Shown here piece after piece: positions 43,331 through 55,450 of a stretch of DNA of 64,000 nt. The notes under the pieces are model-generated. The model was not told the origin of the DNA. It did not search any database and saw only the letters and a list, made by a program, of their open reading frames with translations. The stretch spans positions 158,298,580 through 158,362,579 of the forward strand of contig NC_080670.1 in the NCBI RefSeq assembly GCF_030247195.1, written 5' to 3'. Positions within the stretch are counted from its first letter, which is position 1. Each line of letters begins with the position of its first letter. Made by a program: the position numbers and the translations under genes. This DNA comes from Topomyia yanbarensis. Its lineage: Eukaryota > Arthropoda > Insecta > Diptera > Culicidae.

Positions 43331-44049
43331 TGATTGGTTAGTTGGAGCGAAAAAGGCCGAGCGCAGAAAAGTAAGTGAATGGTCTGTCCATGCTGAGGCA
43401 GGTTTGGTGCAGCGACTGGCAACCGCGTAAGTGGTAAACCCAGCCACCCCGAAGCAAGGTAGAAGAGCGAGTGTATAGGCGTATATATGGACTGCCTCAT
43501 GCCAAGATGGTAGGGTCGTAGCATAATATGTTGGGACTTAGCTATCGATGCCTCGTGGCGTGGCAGAGGAGTGAAAGGGTGAGCATCCAAGTCAGTCTCA
43601 CACGGTATGTTAAAGGTGAGCACAAAAGTCAGCTTCAGATGGTATGGTAAAGGCTACCACAAAAGTAAGCCTAGCAAGGAATGAAAAAGGTGAGCGTACA
43701 AGTCAGCCTCGCAAGGAACGAAAAAGGTGAGCACAAAAGTCAGCCTCATGTGGAGTGTTTGAGAGTGAATCAAGGTGCGATAGAGAGAGCACCCAAGTAA
43801 GCCTCATACAGGACATATGAACGCGTGAGCGAGAGTGAATGAGCACATCAAGTGCAGCCATCCCCCCAGAAGTAATACCAAGAGGTAGTCTCTGGGGGGA
43901 ACGATGGAGGAGCCCAATGGAGTTTAGTCGGTATTAATGGCAGCGTTACCATTCGAGCCCTACTCGCCCCCAGTACACCCCGTGCGGTAGCTTAAACACC
44001 TACTAATAGCACGTGTACTGGGCTAGTACGTAAACGTCTTCTCCATTGT
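43331..44049 (+). other. R1 3' UTR
   Basis: Non-coding; holds the 37-bp tandem array and a hairpin-forming pair (ccccccagaagt ... ctctggggggaac, 43864-43901). It ends at the A-tail. Confidence 0.75.
43575..43790 (+). repeat. 37-bp tandem array, 5 units plus a decayed end
   Basis: Units begin at 43575, 43612, 43649, 43686 and 43723, each close to 'aaaggtgagcacaaaagtca' + 'gcctcrcaaggaatg'. Exact 37-bp spacing. Confidence 0.9.
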
Positions 44050-44056
44050 AAAAAAA

Positions 44057-44072
44057 CACACACCGTTCTCCT
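44057..44072 (+). other. 16-bp target-site duplication, right copy
   Basis: CACACACCGTTCTCCT, identical to 38892-38907. Confidence 0.95.
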
Positions 44073-45103
44073 GCACACCGCCGAAGATCGTCCTTAGCAC
44101 CCGTCGCTCGAAAACTCCTAGCGCTTACAGGTCTTCCTCGAGCATGGTTCAAGTATTGTGCCCTTAGAGAACCACCGATCTTAGAAGCGTTTTGTACATG
44201 GTGCATTTGGTGCGGGGGTGAATCTTTCTTGACCGCAGTTTCTTCTGGAGCCCATAGTAGGCCCGACTTCCACTGATGATGCATTTTCGGATTTCACGGC
44301 TCACGTTATTGTCAGTCGTTAATAAGGATCCCCATCGATCGTAACGCCGTTTCCTAGCCGGACCCTGTCGTTTTCGATTCCGCCTACCAGCATATACTTT
44401 ATTTTGGACGCATTTACCACCAGTCCGACCTTCGCTGCTTCGCGTTTCAGGCGGGTGTACAGGTCTGCCACCGTTCCAAACGTTCGGGCGATAATGTCCA
44501 TGTCGTCCGCGAAGCATACAAATTGGCCGGATTTCGTGAAGATCGTGCCCCGGTTGTTGAGCCCGGCTCGTCGCAGCACACCTTCCAGAGCGATGTTGAA
44601 TAGTAGACACGAGAGTCCATCACCTTGTCTCAGTCCCCGTCGAGATTCGAATGGACTGGGAAGTTCACCCGAAATCCTTACGCTGTTTTGTACACCGTCA
44701 ATCGTTGCTTTGATCCATTTCCATAGCCCTACGCGCTCACACTCCAAATGGTCGCCTTTCTTGTAAATGGGATAGATCACCCCTTCTTTCCACTCCTCCG
44801 GTAGCTGTTCGGTTTCCCAGATTCTGATTACTAACCAGCTCAGACGGGCACTTTTCCGGGCCCAACGTTATGAGTTCTGCTGCGATACCATCTTTGCCAG
44901 TTGCTTTGTTGTTCTTGAGCTGTTGGACGCATCCTTAACTTCCCTCAACGTGGGAGTTGGTTCATTCCCGTCCTCAACTGCACTGACGTTGTCAAATCCT
45001 CCGTTGCCTTGGTCATCTGTACCTACATTCTCCTCGCCGTTCAGGTGCTCGTCGAAGTGCTGCTTCCACCTTTCGATCACCTCACGGTTGTCCGTCAGCA
45101 GGC

Positions 45104-45117
45104 TCCCCCCCCCCCCT
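45104..45117 (+). repeat. Poly-C run in RTE LINE
   Basis: Thirteen or so consecutive C bases; coincides with a frameshift between RTE frames and is a likely slippage or sequencing-error site. Confidence 0.7.
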
Positions 45118-45596
45118 TATCCATATTTCGGCTTGCGGCACGAAGCCTTTGCGGGATGCGTTAAGCTTCTGGTAGAACTTCCGTGTATCTTGAGAACGGC
45201 ACAGCCGTTCCATTTCCTCGCACTCCGCTTCTACCAGGCGGCTTTTTTTTCTCCCGGAAGAGGCGTGCCCGCTGCCTCCGCTTCTGTTTGTATCGTTCCA
45301 CATTCTGTCGGGTTCCATGCTGCAGCATTACCGCTCGCGCTGCATTCTTCTCCCCCAAAACCGCTCTGCACTGCTCGTCGAACCAATCGTTCCGTCGTCT
45401 CCGTTCCTCGTACCCGACAATGTCCTCAGCTACGTTGTTGATGGCTGCTTTTACTGTTCTCCAGCAGTCCTCTAGAAGGGCCACGTCGAGCTCTCCCTCC
45501 TCCGGCAACGATTCCCATCAAGTACCAAGTACTGGTAGATCATAACATTGTACACATGACGACGGCCTTCTACTGTCCTAAGAAGAACAACGCTGA

Positions 45597-45990
45597 GTGA
45601 GTGAATCGGGTTCTGGTCACGGGCATACAGTCACCTTTCGTTTCGAGATGCGCAATGTCACCCTTGAACTATTATGGCGGAGAACCAACGCGCTCTTGTT
45701 TTCGAGTGTAAAGACGTCGTATGAACTACGAATTGTAACAATTGCCGAAGAATCCTCCATCGTTCGCAGAGCAAAAATTTGGCGGTTTCGTTGGGTTGGA
45801 CATGTCGTCAGAATGGCGAACGATAGGCCGGTAAAAATGGTTTTAGAAACTGCACAGCGAGCAGGGTGCATTAACCTAGTTGAATGAGTATTAGTGCCTT
45901 GCGAGGCTGGCAACAAACAGTCATGCATCGAGTGTACTGGAGACAACATCTTGATACAGCAAAGGACTTCACGAGTTTAAACTTATAGGT
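45597..45990 (+). pseudogene. LINE C-terminal fragment, RTE/JAM1-like, second copy
   Basis: An open frame to 45887 includes RFEMRNVTLELLWRRTNALL and WRFRWVGHVVRMANDRPVKM, the R-x-RW-x-GHV-x-RM motif seen in the RTE element next door, but on the opposite strand and more diverged. After a frameshift near 45890, RGWQQTVMHRVYWRQHLDTA fits the family's NWR..A.DR..WR end. Only the C-terminal region is present. Confidence 0.65.
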
Positions 45991-46127
45991 AAGTTTGCCA
46001 TCCGTGTAGCACTAACAAACAGTAACGAATATCAGCAACTTGGTTGTCCTCTAGTAAGTTGCCTACTGATTACAGCAGGTGAAGCTAAACTGTTCAGTTT
46101 TCCTCGATCCTTGATCTAAGCCGAGGC

Positions 46128-46420
46128 GAGGAGTAGAGCATCAGCGACATACCGATCTTAGGGAACAACGCTTGAAGAGATGTGCGATCATCAATACGAC
46201 GACATTGGAATTGACAGTGGTTTGATGCCCTAAAATCCAAACTTAGGGAAGTCAAGCTCGAGAAATGCCATTGGAGAGATAACGATAACGCCCATGAGCA
46301 ACGTGTTCTAACATGACTACGAATAGGCAATACACGTTTAACACATGAGTTTCTAACCAATAAAATTCTTTCTTCGATCCGCAACTACTGTGAAGTGACC
46401 GTAGACGTTCGTCGTGCAAA
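46128..46420 (+). pseudogene. LINE C-terminal fragment of I/Jockey type
   Basis: Reads IPILGNNA, RDVRSSIRRHWN, LKSKLREVKLEKCHWRD and then RVLT-x-LRIGNTRLTHEFL, which matches the conserved VVLTRLRIGHTRLTHxxL motif downstream of RT/RNase H in I- and Jockey-type LINEs. One stop interrupts it and the Cys-rich part that normally follows is lost. Confidence 0.7.
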
Positions 46421-46579
46421 ATAGCCAAATTCGCTCAATTCTGAAGGAAGCGAATTTGTATAAAAGGTTGTAGAATTTTTGGATTGAGTATTATCTGGTG
46501 AATTGTAATTAGTATTTCACGTGTATAAGGCTTCTTGCCATCCAATTCTTATCACCCACAGGTCGTCAAACGAATCTAA
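46421..46579. other. Short unassigned spacer
   Basis: No feature apart from the left TAA flank of the MITE. Confidence 0.4.
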
Positions 46580-46675
46580 GGGCCGATTTCTTCACTCTCG
46601 CTTAACTTTTAAACCAGGTTCACCAGTACGTTTAAACCTGGCTTAAGCGTTAAGTGAAGGCGAAGAAATCGGCAC
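46580..46675. mobile_element. 96-bp hairpin MITE, TAA flanks
   Basis: Nearly the whole unit is an inverted repeat (gggccgatttcttcactctcg ... gaagaaatcggcac), flanked by TAA on both sides (46577-46579 and 46676-46678). A 3-bp TWA duplication suits PIF/Harbinger. A 5-bp CTAAG reading is also possible if the element begins one base later. Confidence 0.75.
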
Positions 46676-46744
46676 TAAGTCTATTGATGATATTTAATCC
46701 TTAGAATCCTTAGAATATTAACCTGTTTTATTGTTTATTTTCTA

Positions 46745-47345
46745 TCAACCTCTGTTCGCACTTAGTGCCATAATTGCCCAGTATATTTCGATGGGCTTTA
46801 GCTCCGGTGCGTTGAGGGGGTTCATGTCCTTAGTTACAAAAGTAACCCCCCTGGCTTTGTACCACTCCGTTTAAATAGTGGCACGAAGCTAGATCCTGCC
46901 AGAAGATCGTATGGCCCTCGTGTTGCTTCAACAGGGACAGCAGACGCTTCTATAGACACTCTCTGAGGTAAATCTCCCCGTTTGCAGTCCCGGTAGTCAC
47001 GAACGGCGCACTCCGTTTGCCACATGAGCAAATCGCTTGCCAAATTATTTATTTATTGGCAAACTTTAAAAGTTTCTGCATCCTTACTTCCTCCGGAACA
47101 TCAAACTTTTGCTGGGCGGTGTAAAAACAGTAGCCCCGAAAGCTGACCGCATTTCTTCTTCCGTTCGATGCTCAGAGTTTGGTAGTGACGTTGAATCACA
47201 CGACTCACCGTTGGCTGGACAATTCCGAGGTGTTTTCCGATGTCCCGTTGAGAGTTGAAGGTTTTGCAGATGCTTACGCAAAATCAATTCGCAACCATGC
47301 TTTCGAGTGACGCCACTTTTTCGAATTTTCGAAAAACTGGCGGCG
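46745..47345 (-). pseudogene. ITmD37E-like Tc1/mariner transposase relic
   Basis: High to low: a helix-turn-helix region, KTFNSQRDIGKHLGIVQPTV then SRVIQRHY (about 47170-47260), LASDLLMWQTECA (about 47000-47043), a decayed catalytic core, and VTKDMNPLNAPELKPIEIYW (about 46765-46830), the end motif (NxPNAPELRPIExYWA) of the DD37E group known from mosquitoes, with its final acidic residue region. Several frameshifts; the first catalytic Asp is not seen clearly. No TIRs were found around it. Confidence 0.75.
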
Positions 47346-49879
47346 ACAAAAATACAGTGTAAACAATACACTCTAAACTTCTTCTACCCAAATTTTCAAA
47401 AGATTATATTGATGTGGAGAAGCCTTCATTATTTCCAAAATATTGATAAAATAGGACTGGATTGGATCCAGTTCAACTAACACTATTTAGTATTTAACTA
47501 ATTCAAAAACAACAGAAACCAAAAAAATTGCCCTTTTATTCTTTCCGAGCGATGGTCGCAATGGTCAAGTCCTACCACAGCGAAAAATCCACGAATTCAG
47601 AACGAAATAGCAACGAAAATTCCCGAGCTCTCAAAACAAAATTCCCACGGCTTCACGCAGAATCTTATTGAGGTAGGTTCATTCAAAACAACTTTGTATC
47701 ACATATACTTTTCTACACAATCACAGTTTAAAACAGTTTAAAGATCCTCTTTGTTCATACAAAAAAAACTTCTACCCCCACCAAATGAGGGGTAAACAGT
47801 CACTCACAAATACCTTACTGATCCAGCCACGCACAAATCTACGCACCGTACGCACTCTCCCTGCTCTCCCAGGCTCTCTTGTTTTTTGTTATCGTCTCAA
47901 CTCAAACCACACGCACAAAAGCGCGTAGACGAGCCCCGAATTTGTGCGTGTCTCCCTCTCTCTCTCCCGTTACCTACACCTAGTGCGTGTGTCTAAGTTT
48001 TGTTTTGTTGCGAATTTAGCCGTCTCTGGATCCGATTGGTAGACGGCCTACACGGCCTTGACACAGTTTCCGACTCAGGGGGGACCACGCGAAATTGATA
48101 CAAATTGCGTAAGCGAATGCGTGTGGTGCGTGAGTTGTGTGAGTCAGAGTCAGGGCGGTTCAGAGAATGACTTGAAAAATAGGTCAACCACAGTAGAGGT
48201 AGGATTTGGAGGGGCCACAGTAGAGGATTCGGATTTGGACGGTTTGGGGATTTGCTTTGGGGATTTGGGGAATGATACGTAAGGTTATTTTGCGGTTGAT
48301 GGAACTGTAGAAAAATGTTTATGTAACAACAAAACGTGTAATAATATTTCAGATGAAATATGTTTTGCGTTCTAAGATTTGACAGTAATGCATTAGCGGC
48401 TGAATAAAAAAGCGCTTGGAGCAGATTATACTTCAAAAAATCTTTTCAAGCTTTTCATATCCTTGTTGTTTAGGTAACATTACTAAATAGTTTTAATTTT
48501 TTGTCTAGACAAGATTTGCTCAACAAAGCATTACCTTTCATTTGAGCACTATTTAGTCTGATTGAATCCCGCTGGGAAAGTCCTGCTTACCGATGAAAAA
48601 AGAAATTTTGATATCACATGAAGTCTTCTGAAATCTCCGTTGTCTTGAAGTATTCTTGATATCTGATAAAATCCATCCCATGTAGATAGTCATCAACTGC
48701 CTTTTTGGCAGGCAATAGGGATCTTTAGGTGTATGTGGGTTATTGCATCTTCTGGTGCAGATTATTACTAACATATTCAAACTCATGAGACTGGTACGAC
48801 TTTATAGGTTGCCTTATCAGATCTACTATATTTGCGATTGAATTGTGGTATTGCAAGCAGCTGGCGGATTGAAAAAGTATAAGACCATGCTGTCCCGGTT
48901 AACAATATGGCGAATGAATATTTTTGCAGAAACTTAACTTAGTAGACCAACTGTCAATTTGTTTGCTAAACTTAGGTTAGTTTTCTTTTGAATTTAAAAA
49001 TCAGAAGAAAATAGTTGAACTTTAAAAAATGTATGAGTTATATGGCTAAAGAAATACACGCTGTTTACAGTGAAGTTGTTCTACACGATTTTCCCTGTCA
49101 AATGTAATATTTTCTTAGTAACAATAATTTGACTGTATCCAGTTTATTTAATTGTTTTTCCAGTCGCCTTTTTGGGGGTAGATTTATTAATAGATTCAAG
49201 GCTCAAAGATGCAGATTTGTGCGTTTGACTTTGTTAACCGATTACACGAATTTTATGAAACCGAATCCATTCTTCCGAATTGTACATACAACTGCTCAAC
49301 TCGATGCTTTTGGATAAGGATTCCAGTCGGTTACTGAAGAACCACTGTGATTCAAGACTGTAATGTTAATAAATTGAACTTAATCAATCCAATATTCTGC
49401 AATCCATTATTATAGCAAAACTTCGCCGCCAATTTTTGGTCTACAGAGTTTGTGCTACGATCCCACTAACACTATGAACTGTCTCTGGTCGTGGCTAGAA
49501 CATGTGACGATTGGGTTAATGACACCAGCGCCATGAGACCGCTGTAGTCGAAATAGTCCCCCCAAAAATAGAATACAACATCGAAAACAGGAAGTGTAAA
49601 TCTCAGCTATCCAGCCAGAGCATTACGAGGATATTCTCACCGCAAAACGAAGCCAGTCCCGGCATGTTTTAACAATATTAATGAGAATACACTATTTGCT
49701 ACCAAAATAGCCCGGCATACCAACGGTCAGATCTTTCCCCTTCAACCGATCGAACCGATCTAGAATTTTAATAAGCAGCATATAAATTGCTCCAACACCA
49801 TCTCCGCCCAAGTATCTGCCAATCTAAACAGCGCTGCGGCCGGCCGGACACCGATCCACAAAAAGCTCACACAGCCACA
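47346..49879. other. Unassigned intergenic DNA with a CT-rich stretch
   Basis: 47800-48300 is CT-rich and less AT-rich, with 'ctctctctctcccgtt' (about 47955-47970), and could be promoter or exon DNA. A 147-codon minus frame (47993-48436) has an Asn/Pro/Ser-rich low-complexity composition and is not called. The remainder is AT-rich with nothing recognised. Confidence 0.35.
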
Positions 49880-50910
49880 CGCACCTAGACTACATAAAGA
49901 AGGTGATCGTAAAAGGGAAGAGGGAGGGAGGTCTTCTTCCTTTTAACGATCCTCTTTCCAGCAGCAGCGCAGCCAGCAGTAACCGAATTTTGCCAAAAAT
50001 AAACCGCGTGCTTTTGTTGCTATTGTTGATGTTGATGCTATTCTGCTTTGGCGTCGTCGTGCGCGCACACACAGCCCATTCCGGCTCGTTAGAGGAGGCT
50101 TTTATCTGCGAGTGCGAATCAAATGAAAAAAAAAACTCTACCGATCCTACCGTGCGTCTCTGCTGTCCTCCCGGCTTCGCCGCGGCTAGCTTCCACCACC
50201 ACCACTGACCAAGTAGACACACATCTCCGCTGTCTGTCTTTCTCTACGCGCAGGTTTTGAGTTTCGCGAAATTCAACACCGCGCTGCCGGTTTAGATTTT
50301 TTTTATTGCCTACTTAAAATTCGCACAACTCAATACTCGGAATGGCCGGGACGCACCATCGCGCCTTTCACGCACACTGTTGTGTGTGGTTGTCTGGTGG
50401 TGGTGGTTGAATGCGATTAGACGCGGCTCGCACTATAGCAGTTTAGATAGGAAACGCGTTCGCGATTTTTTTTTCTGCGCGGCGTAAAAAGTGCGTCCCG
50501 CGCGCGCCTGTCTTCCTGCGGTGCGAAAATTGCGTGAGCGTGTGCGTGGGCCCCGCAGTACGGAATGTGCGAATCAAGACTTTCAAGGTCATGTTTTGAT
50601 TGCGATTTTTTTTTTGTTATTCACCATAGTTATGCGTAACGTTTTTTTCGCGGTCCTGTTATTCCACACACGCACTCTCGCTTTCGTTTGCGTAAAAAGT
50701 GCGTTCTCGGATCGAGTTTTGATTGAGGTTTTCTTTTGGATTGTCATTCCGACCAGTCGGGTTTGAATTGGGATGCGCCGGCTTTTTGGGTTAGATACTT
50801 TTGAAGGCCACGGGCGAGTTTGGGTATTGGGGTCACCACGCACACGATGATGCGTAAACGTGTAATCGTTCCTGGAGACAGAGACTGGCGGAAGCATGGC
50901 GACCGTGAGC
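49880..50910. other. GC-richer block, possible host promoter or 5' exon DNA
   Basis: Unique-looking, rich in CpG-type words (cgcgcgcgcc at about 50500) and CCACC runs. The plus frame 49903-50208 (101 codons) has a hydrophobic stretch, then a Cys-containing tail ending in poly-His from a CAC run; it could by chance resemble a secreted peptide. It has no family match I recognise. Confidence 0.3.
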
Positions 50911-53409
50911 CGTAGTGAGTCAGCGGATGTTTAACTATACATCTTTGGCGGTTTTAGAGTTTAGATATAAACAGTTAAAATTCAACCGGTTTTGATTTCA
51001 ATGTGATCTAGCTCAACCGAAATTGGTCCGTCTTGGTTCCATGAAATGCCTACTACCACAGAGGCAATCGGAAAGGAATAATATTGTGACGATGGTAACT
51101 ATCAACAGTGGCTCAGCCTGACGCGCTGCTTCTTGCTTTATGTACACACAATGCACACAGCTGCATCGGGTAATGCGCGAGTACGGTTCTTATCAGTCAG
51201 AGTAGCCAATTCCAGGCCCCGGGTAAATCAAGCGAAGGTGCAGGGCAAAATTGTGTAATCGTCTGGTGATTGCACTCGATTCTGTTTATACTGACGACTC
51301 AAATTTTTTTTGCCACCCGATTCAAGGGTATTGGTGGAATTAGTCAATTCTGGAAGAGGTTCAAGGTCTTACGAGTCTTTGGGTAGGAGGAATTCTAAAC
51401 CCATTTAATCTATACTTAGAAGAACATTTAGATGTTTAGTGTAAACAAAAACCGAGATTTTTTCTGTGTGGTTAACGATATTCGTATTCGTGACCTTTCA
51501 GGCAAAGTTCCTTATTTTGAGAATATTTGCTGAATATTAATTTTGAAGTAGAATATCCAGCGTTTCAATATAGGGGCTTCGTTACAAAATTTCTATGAAT
51601 ATCTGTCTGTCTGTCAACATCGTCGAATTCGTCGTCATTTGTTTGTGCTGTAAATGTGTATTAGTTGTTATTCTCACATTTTATGGTTAATTTATATTTA
51701 TCGTTATATATTTCATGTTTATGTTTCATTGCATGTAGCCATGTTTTATTGCATACCACTAGGAGAATGATATTATTGTTTTCTTACTTCGGACAAACTA
51801 AATCTAGAAGCCATGTGGCATCCCACCGTAAAAGCCAACAATTGATCCATTGGATTCCTGCTCCAATGTCACAATAAGCGAAAAAACAGGACTCTCTTAT
51901 TCAATTCATGCATCTTTCAAATGTTTTAGTATTTTGTACTAAATTTGTAAATTAATTCTTATAGTTCGTCTGTTCTATTCATGATAAACCTGCTTGGCTT
52001 AGCTTTCAAGTTGATAGAATAATAATAAAGTAAGCACGCGTGGAATTTCACGTGATGCTTATTTTGGGCCGCTCAAAGTAATTTCATAGTTTCATGACGA
52101 AAACAACGATGATTTTTCTTTTGCTGGCTTGTGTTTTGCTAGATAAATCAGAACTTGGTATGCTTTTACATATTTTCGCGCAATTCTTGCATATTCCTAA
52201 AATGTATTTTTGGGTCCCAATGAAAGACCCAAAAACCCTTAATGTCTCGAATCGTGCGCAAAATATAGCACAATTCCGTTTTCAATCTCTACTAACAATC
52301 TCCCTCCTCCCGTGACACTTATGGAATGCGCAGTAGAATACGCGGCCTCTAGCAAAACAAGTGTCGGACTAACATTCCTTCCCTTTTCCGCTGCCATTTG
52401 GGCTTGTTCGAAGAGTGATTTGTACTCCTAGTAATTATCATGCATTGATTCACTGTGCAATTTCAGTTTGTCCCCCTCAATAACCGACTAGGAACCAGAG
52501 GTGGTCGCACAAGATCAATACAAGCACAAGTCAAGATCAAGAAAATGGGATTACTGCCTTCATTCATCATGGTCATTCACCTGATGTATGAATGGATTAA
52601 TAAAGTGCAAATAACATTTGCTGCTTTAGTTTGTTTATTTCGGGCCGCAGGAAACTTCCATTGAAGTGTGTCCCCATGCTCGGTGTTCCGGAGCTTTGCT
52701 GGATGATTTTTTCCATTTGGTTTGTGTATTGGAGCGGGGATCCACCTGTCCAATCTAATTCCTGTTGCTGAATGGTCAGGGTCCTTTCTGTAGGACAACT
52801 TTCCCTATTTTAGTCTGCATCGTTATGAGTTTGATAGTGGGTCCCACGTGGAAACCTCCCAACAGCTCGCCGGAATGTGGCAGTGTGCCCGTGTAGTGCT
52901 TGGCTTGTTCTGATACTAGACTCGGGGAGACGGCCCGTTTGTATGTGAACAAACAGGTCAATGTTTCGGCTGCGTATGGCGGGAGGTTCGCCAGTGTGTT
53001 TTATAGGGGCCGTAGAAGAGCCCCCTCCTGTTGGTTGGAGTATAGCGCGTGGTGCTTAGAGTAACTTATGAGGTGTGGCAAGTGATGCGTGTGTCTTTCC
53101 TAGTGGCCAGATGCATCTCTGAAAATCAAAGGATTGGGCAGAAGGCCTGCATGGTAGCGTTAGATGTGCCGGTGGCCTAGAGGGTTCAAGGAATATGGTG
53201 TAGTATGTAATGTGGTTGAGGGTTCAAGGAAGATGATGTATGTTGGGAGCGAATTCCTTAGTGGACATTCTTTGGGCTCATGTTTGGTTCAGGCGGAGGA
53301 CACTAGTTCAGTATTTCGTTGGATTGCTAGAGGCTTCGTTAACGCTAGAGCTAGACGTTTAGTCGAGGGTAGAGTCTGTTTAGTTGGTTGGATCTGGTCT
53401 AGTGAATAC
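50911..53409. other. Unassigned DNA; may include the BEL/Pao 5' leader
   Basis: 50911-52430 is AT-rich with nothing recognised. 52430-53409 is more balanced in composition, lies directly upstream of the BEL/Pao coding relics and may contain its leader or left LTR, but no matching right LTR was found. Confidence 0.35.
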
Positions 53410-55450
53410 GGTTATATAGTGCTGAAGATCTCGACGACTTTGAGCAAGCACAACGCGACTTTCTCCAGGACCGGTTTTGCGAATAATATGTTACAAATTG
53501 TTAGTAGGAACGTGACGACATTGACTACAACTCTGCTGATGAGCTTCATTCTGATATCGACCATTGAGATCTTCGCTATGATTCACGCCCTAACTTGCCG
53601 ACCAAGGACAGCCAGCCGGTTGTCGCCGGCAGTGCCGATGATCTCGCTATGCCAGTAAATTGCAGTGAGGGGGATTACGGAGTTATTCGATAGCTTGGAC
53701 GAAAGGATGTTTGGAGGTTCCTTTTCCAATACCTTTAATATCCGAAATCCGAGAAACTGAGATGTCTATGGGTTTTTGAGCCACCGCAATGGCTTAATAG
53801 ATGTTAATTTTAAGCACCTCGAGCAATCAGGTAGTATTTGGCGACAAATTCTATCTTCTAAAAACGGATCGCAGCTTCTACTCATTCGTTGGTCTTTGAT
53901 CCATAAGTGAAGATCTTGGTATGCCTTGCATAATTGCGGTTGACCAGTGGACGATATTTGGCTATGATGCTGCTGAGAGGAGGCGTCTGCTCTCAAGATT
54001 TGGGACAGACTATAGTCCACGTTGGGGACTGAATTGTAGCAGGCGCGGAGTCGGTAAAGGTGGATGATGAGCGGGAAGGGACCGATTGCGCATCGAGTGG
54101 TCTTTGGACATGGTGAATGCGGAGTATTCGTCACCAGGGTTTTTTTTAAATAAATCTAGAGCATTCTTGCGAACTCATTCTTCATTTCTGAACATCGGCT
54201 TCGATGCAGGCTGATTCGGCGGCTGTACTTGGTAGCAGGTTAGAGGCCGTGCGGATTGCTCCGTGATACAGAGGATAAGAGTAAGCCTTGGCAGGTTGTG
54301 GCAGCTAAGCTCGATGCCAAAGAACCTTTAGTAGGGATCAACAGATGTTGCTAGCGGTTCTTCGGATGTTCCTTGGGAGCCGGAGGCAGACAGTGCGCAT
54401 AAGCTGCTTTCAGCTCTGGCAATCCAGATTATGCCGTCTGAAGTGCGGAGTAAGGGTCATTTTCAGATCAATAGTAATGCGGAAATATTTCGATTCTATT
54501 CGGTAAGGAATGGAGGTATGGAGCCTGCAAGTGATATCGATCTAAAGTTCGCTGGCTGAAAGAAACCGTACAGTGCGTGATTGCGCATTTCGAAACGACG
54601 ATTTTGAATCCGGCACTGGCAGCGGCTTGCAGGAAAATTCGGATGGTTTTCCCTATGGTAACGACGAAACTATGCCGTCTGAGCTAACGAAAATATGCAC
54701 CCCACCGGGGAAATAGGAGAGTAGCGACCTCATCTTATAACTAGATTTTAGATCCAAGCGCCCTTAGCGGATGTGAGGGTTTCAACAGAGGCAACTACCT
54801 TAAGTACGGGAATCCACGTCGCTTCCTCTCTCGGTAACTACAGCTCGTGGTGCCGGCAGGTCTACAACCGTGAACCTAAATTCAACCCTAGTGCGGTGCC
54901 TCCAACCACTCTTCTTCCTCGTGGAGAAGACGCTGATTTGGATCGCAGCCGGTATCAAACTCACCTCCTCCCATGGCTCTCATCGATACAGGACTTGTCA
55001 TGGTGGCTGCTGCCTTTGACTCGTAGTTCACCGCCGATTCCTTGGAGGTTATCCTTGGCTTCCATCAACTATCACTTCCGGGTGGTTGGCTCGACTGGTG
55101 CGGTCAATGGGCGGAGTCCGGTGAGCCCTTTGCTTTTTATCTTTTATACTTTACTATTCCTAGTAAAGTACCGGAAAGCACTGATTATTGGGGAACTCCG
55201 TCGATACAAACATGGAACTGCCGATTTTTATGCAGCCAGTTTTCCATGAAGGCACCGAGGTTCCCTTGGATGCCTTACCGGCGAAGCACGCAAAGAAAAC
55301 CTTCGCACCATACCGTTTTGTGCGTCTTAATTACATCAAATTTTGCTTTGTCCACAACATGTAGATTGTCACCACTTTTCTTTTCCATAATACTGCCGAA
55401 AAGGTGGACTCCGCAACCGAATCCCTTTCGAAAAACGAACTAGCGACTGT
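53410..55450 (+). pseudogene. Tentative BEL/Pao gag region
   Basis: A frame at about 53414-53700 reads SAEDLDDFEQAQRDFLQDRF and later SADELHSDIDH and DSQPVVAGSADDLAMPVN, a charged, helix-prone text of the kind found at the start of BEL/Pao Gag. The rest, to 55450, is in balanced-composition sequence without a clear family match. The call depends mainly on position upstream of the protease. Confidence 0.35.

Larger units (their letters stand above)
38908..44056 (+). mobile_element. R1-clade LINE, 5'-truncated, inserted in RTE LINE
   Basis: This starts mid-RT at 38908 (5' truncation) and ends in a seven-A tail (44050-44056). It is bounded by a perfect 16-bp target-site duplication. Without the internal Transib-like element it would be about 2.15 kb. 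ORF2 remains open from start to its natural stop at 43330 once the internal element is removed, so this is the best preserved R1 in the window. It is followed by a 0.7-kb 3' UTR with a 37-bp tandem array. Confidence 0.95.
44057..45520 (-). pseudogene. RTE/JAM1-type LINE, 5' part: linker and reverse transcriptase
   Basis: High to low: ELDVALLEDCWRTVKAAINN and RRNDWFDEQCRAVLGEKNAA (linker, 45161-45508), VIERWKQHFDEHLNG (44868-45080), then the RT: ESRRGLRQGDGLSCLLFNIA (LRQGD block), SGQFVCFADDMDIIART (catalytic FADD) and VVNASKIKYMLVGG (44319-44780). After a frameshift come SREIRKCIISGSRAYYGLQK and KIHPRTKCTMYKTLLRSVVL, then RRVLRTIFGGVQENGV at the R1 insertion point. The text continues at 38907 with WRRRMNHEL. 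Frameshifts at about 45080-45180, 44800-44860 and 44320 make it a pseudogene. The endonuclease is missing (5' truncation near 45520). Confidence 0.9.

Noticed and set aside
47993..48436. 147-codon minus frame rich in Asn, Pro and Ser
   Set aside because: Low complexity, no start context or domain, and no splice partner.
49903..50208. 101-codon frame resembling a secreted Cys-containing peptide
   Set aside because: The hydrophobic run comes from a TTG/TGA-type triplet stretch and the tail is a CAC run; a 110-codon frame opposes it. Insufficient for a gene call.
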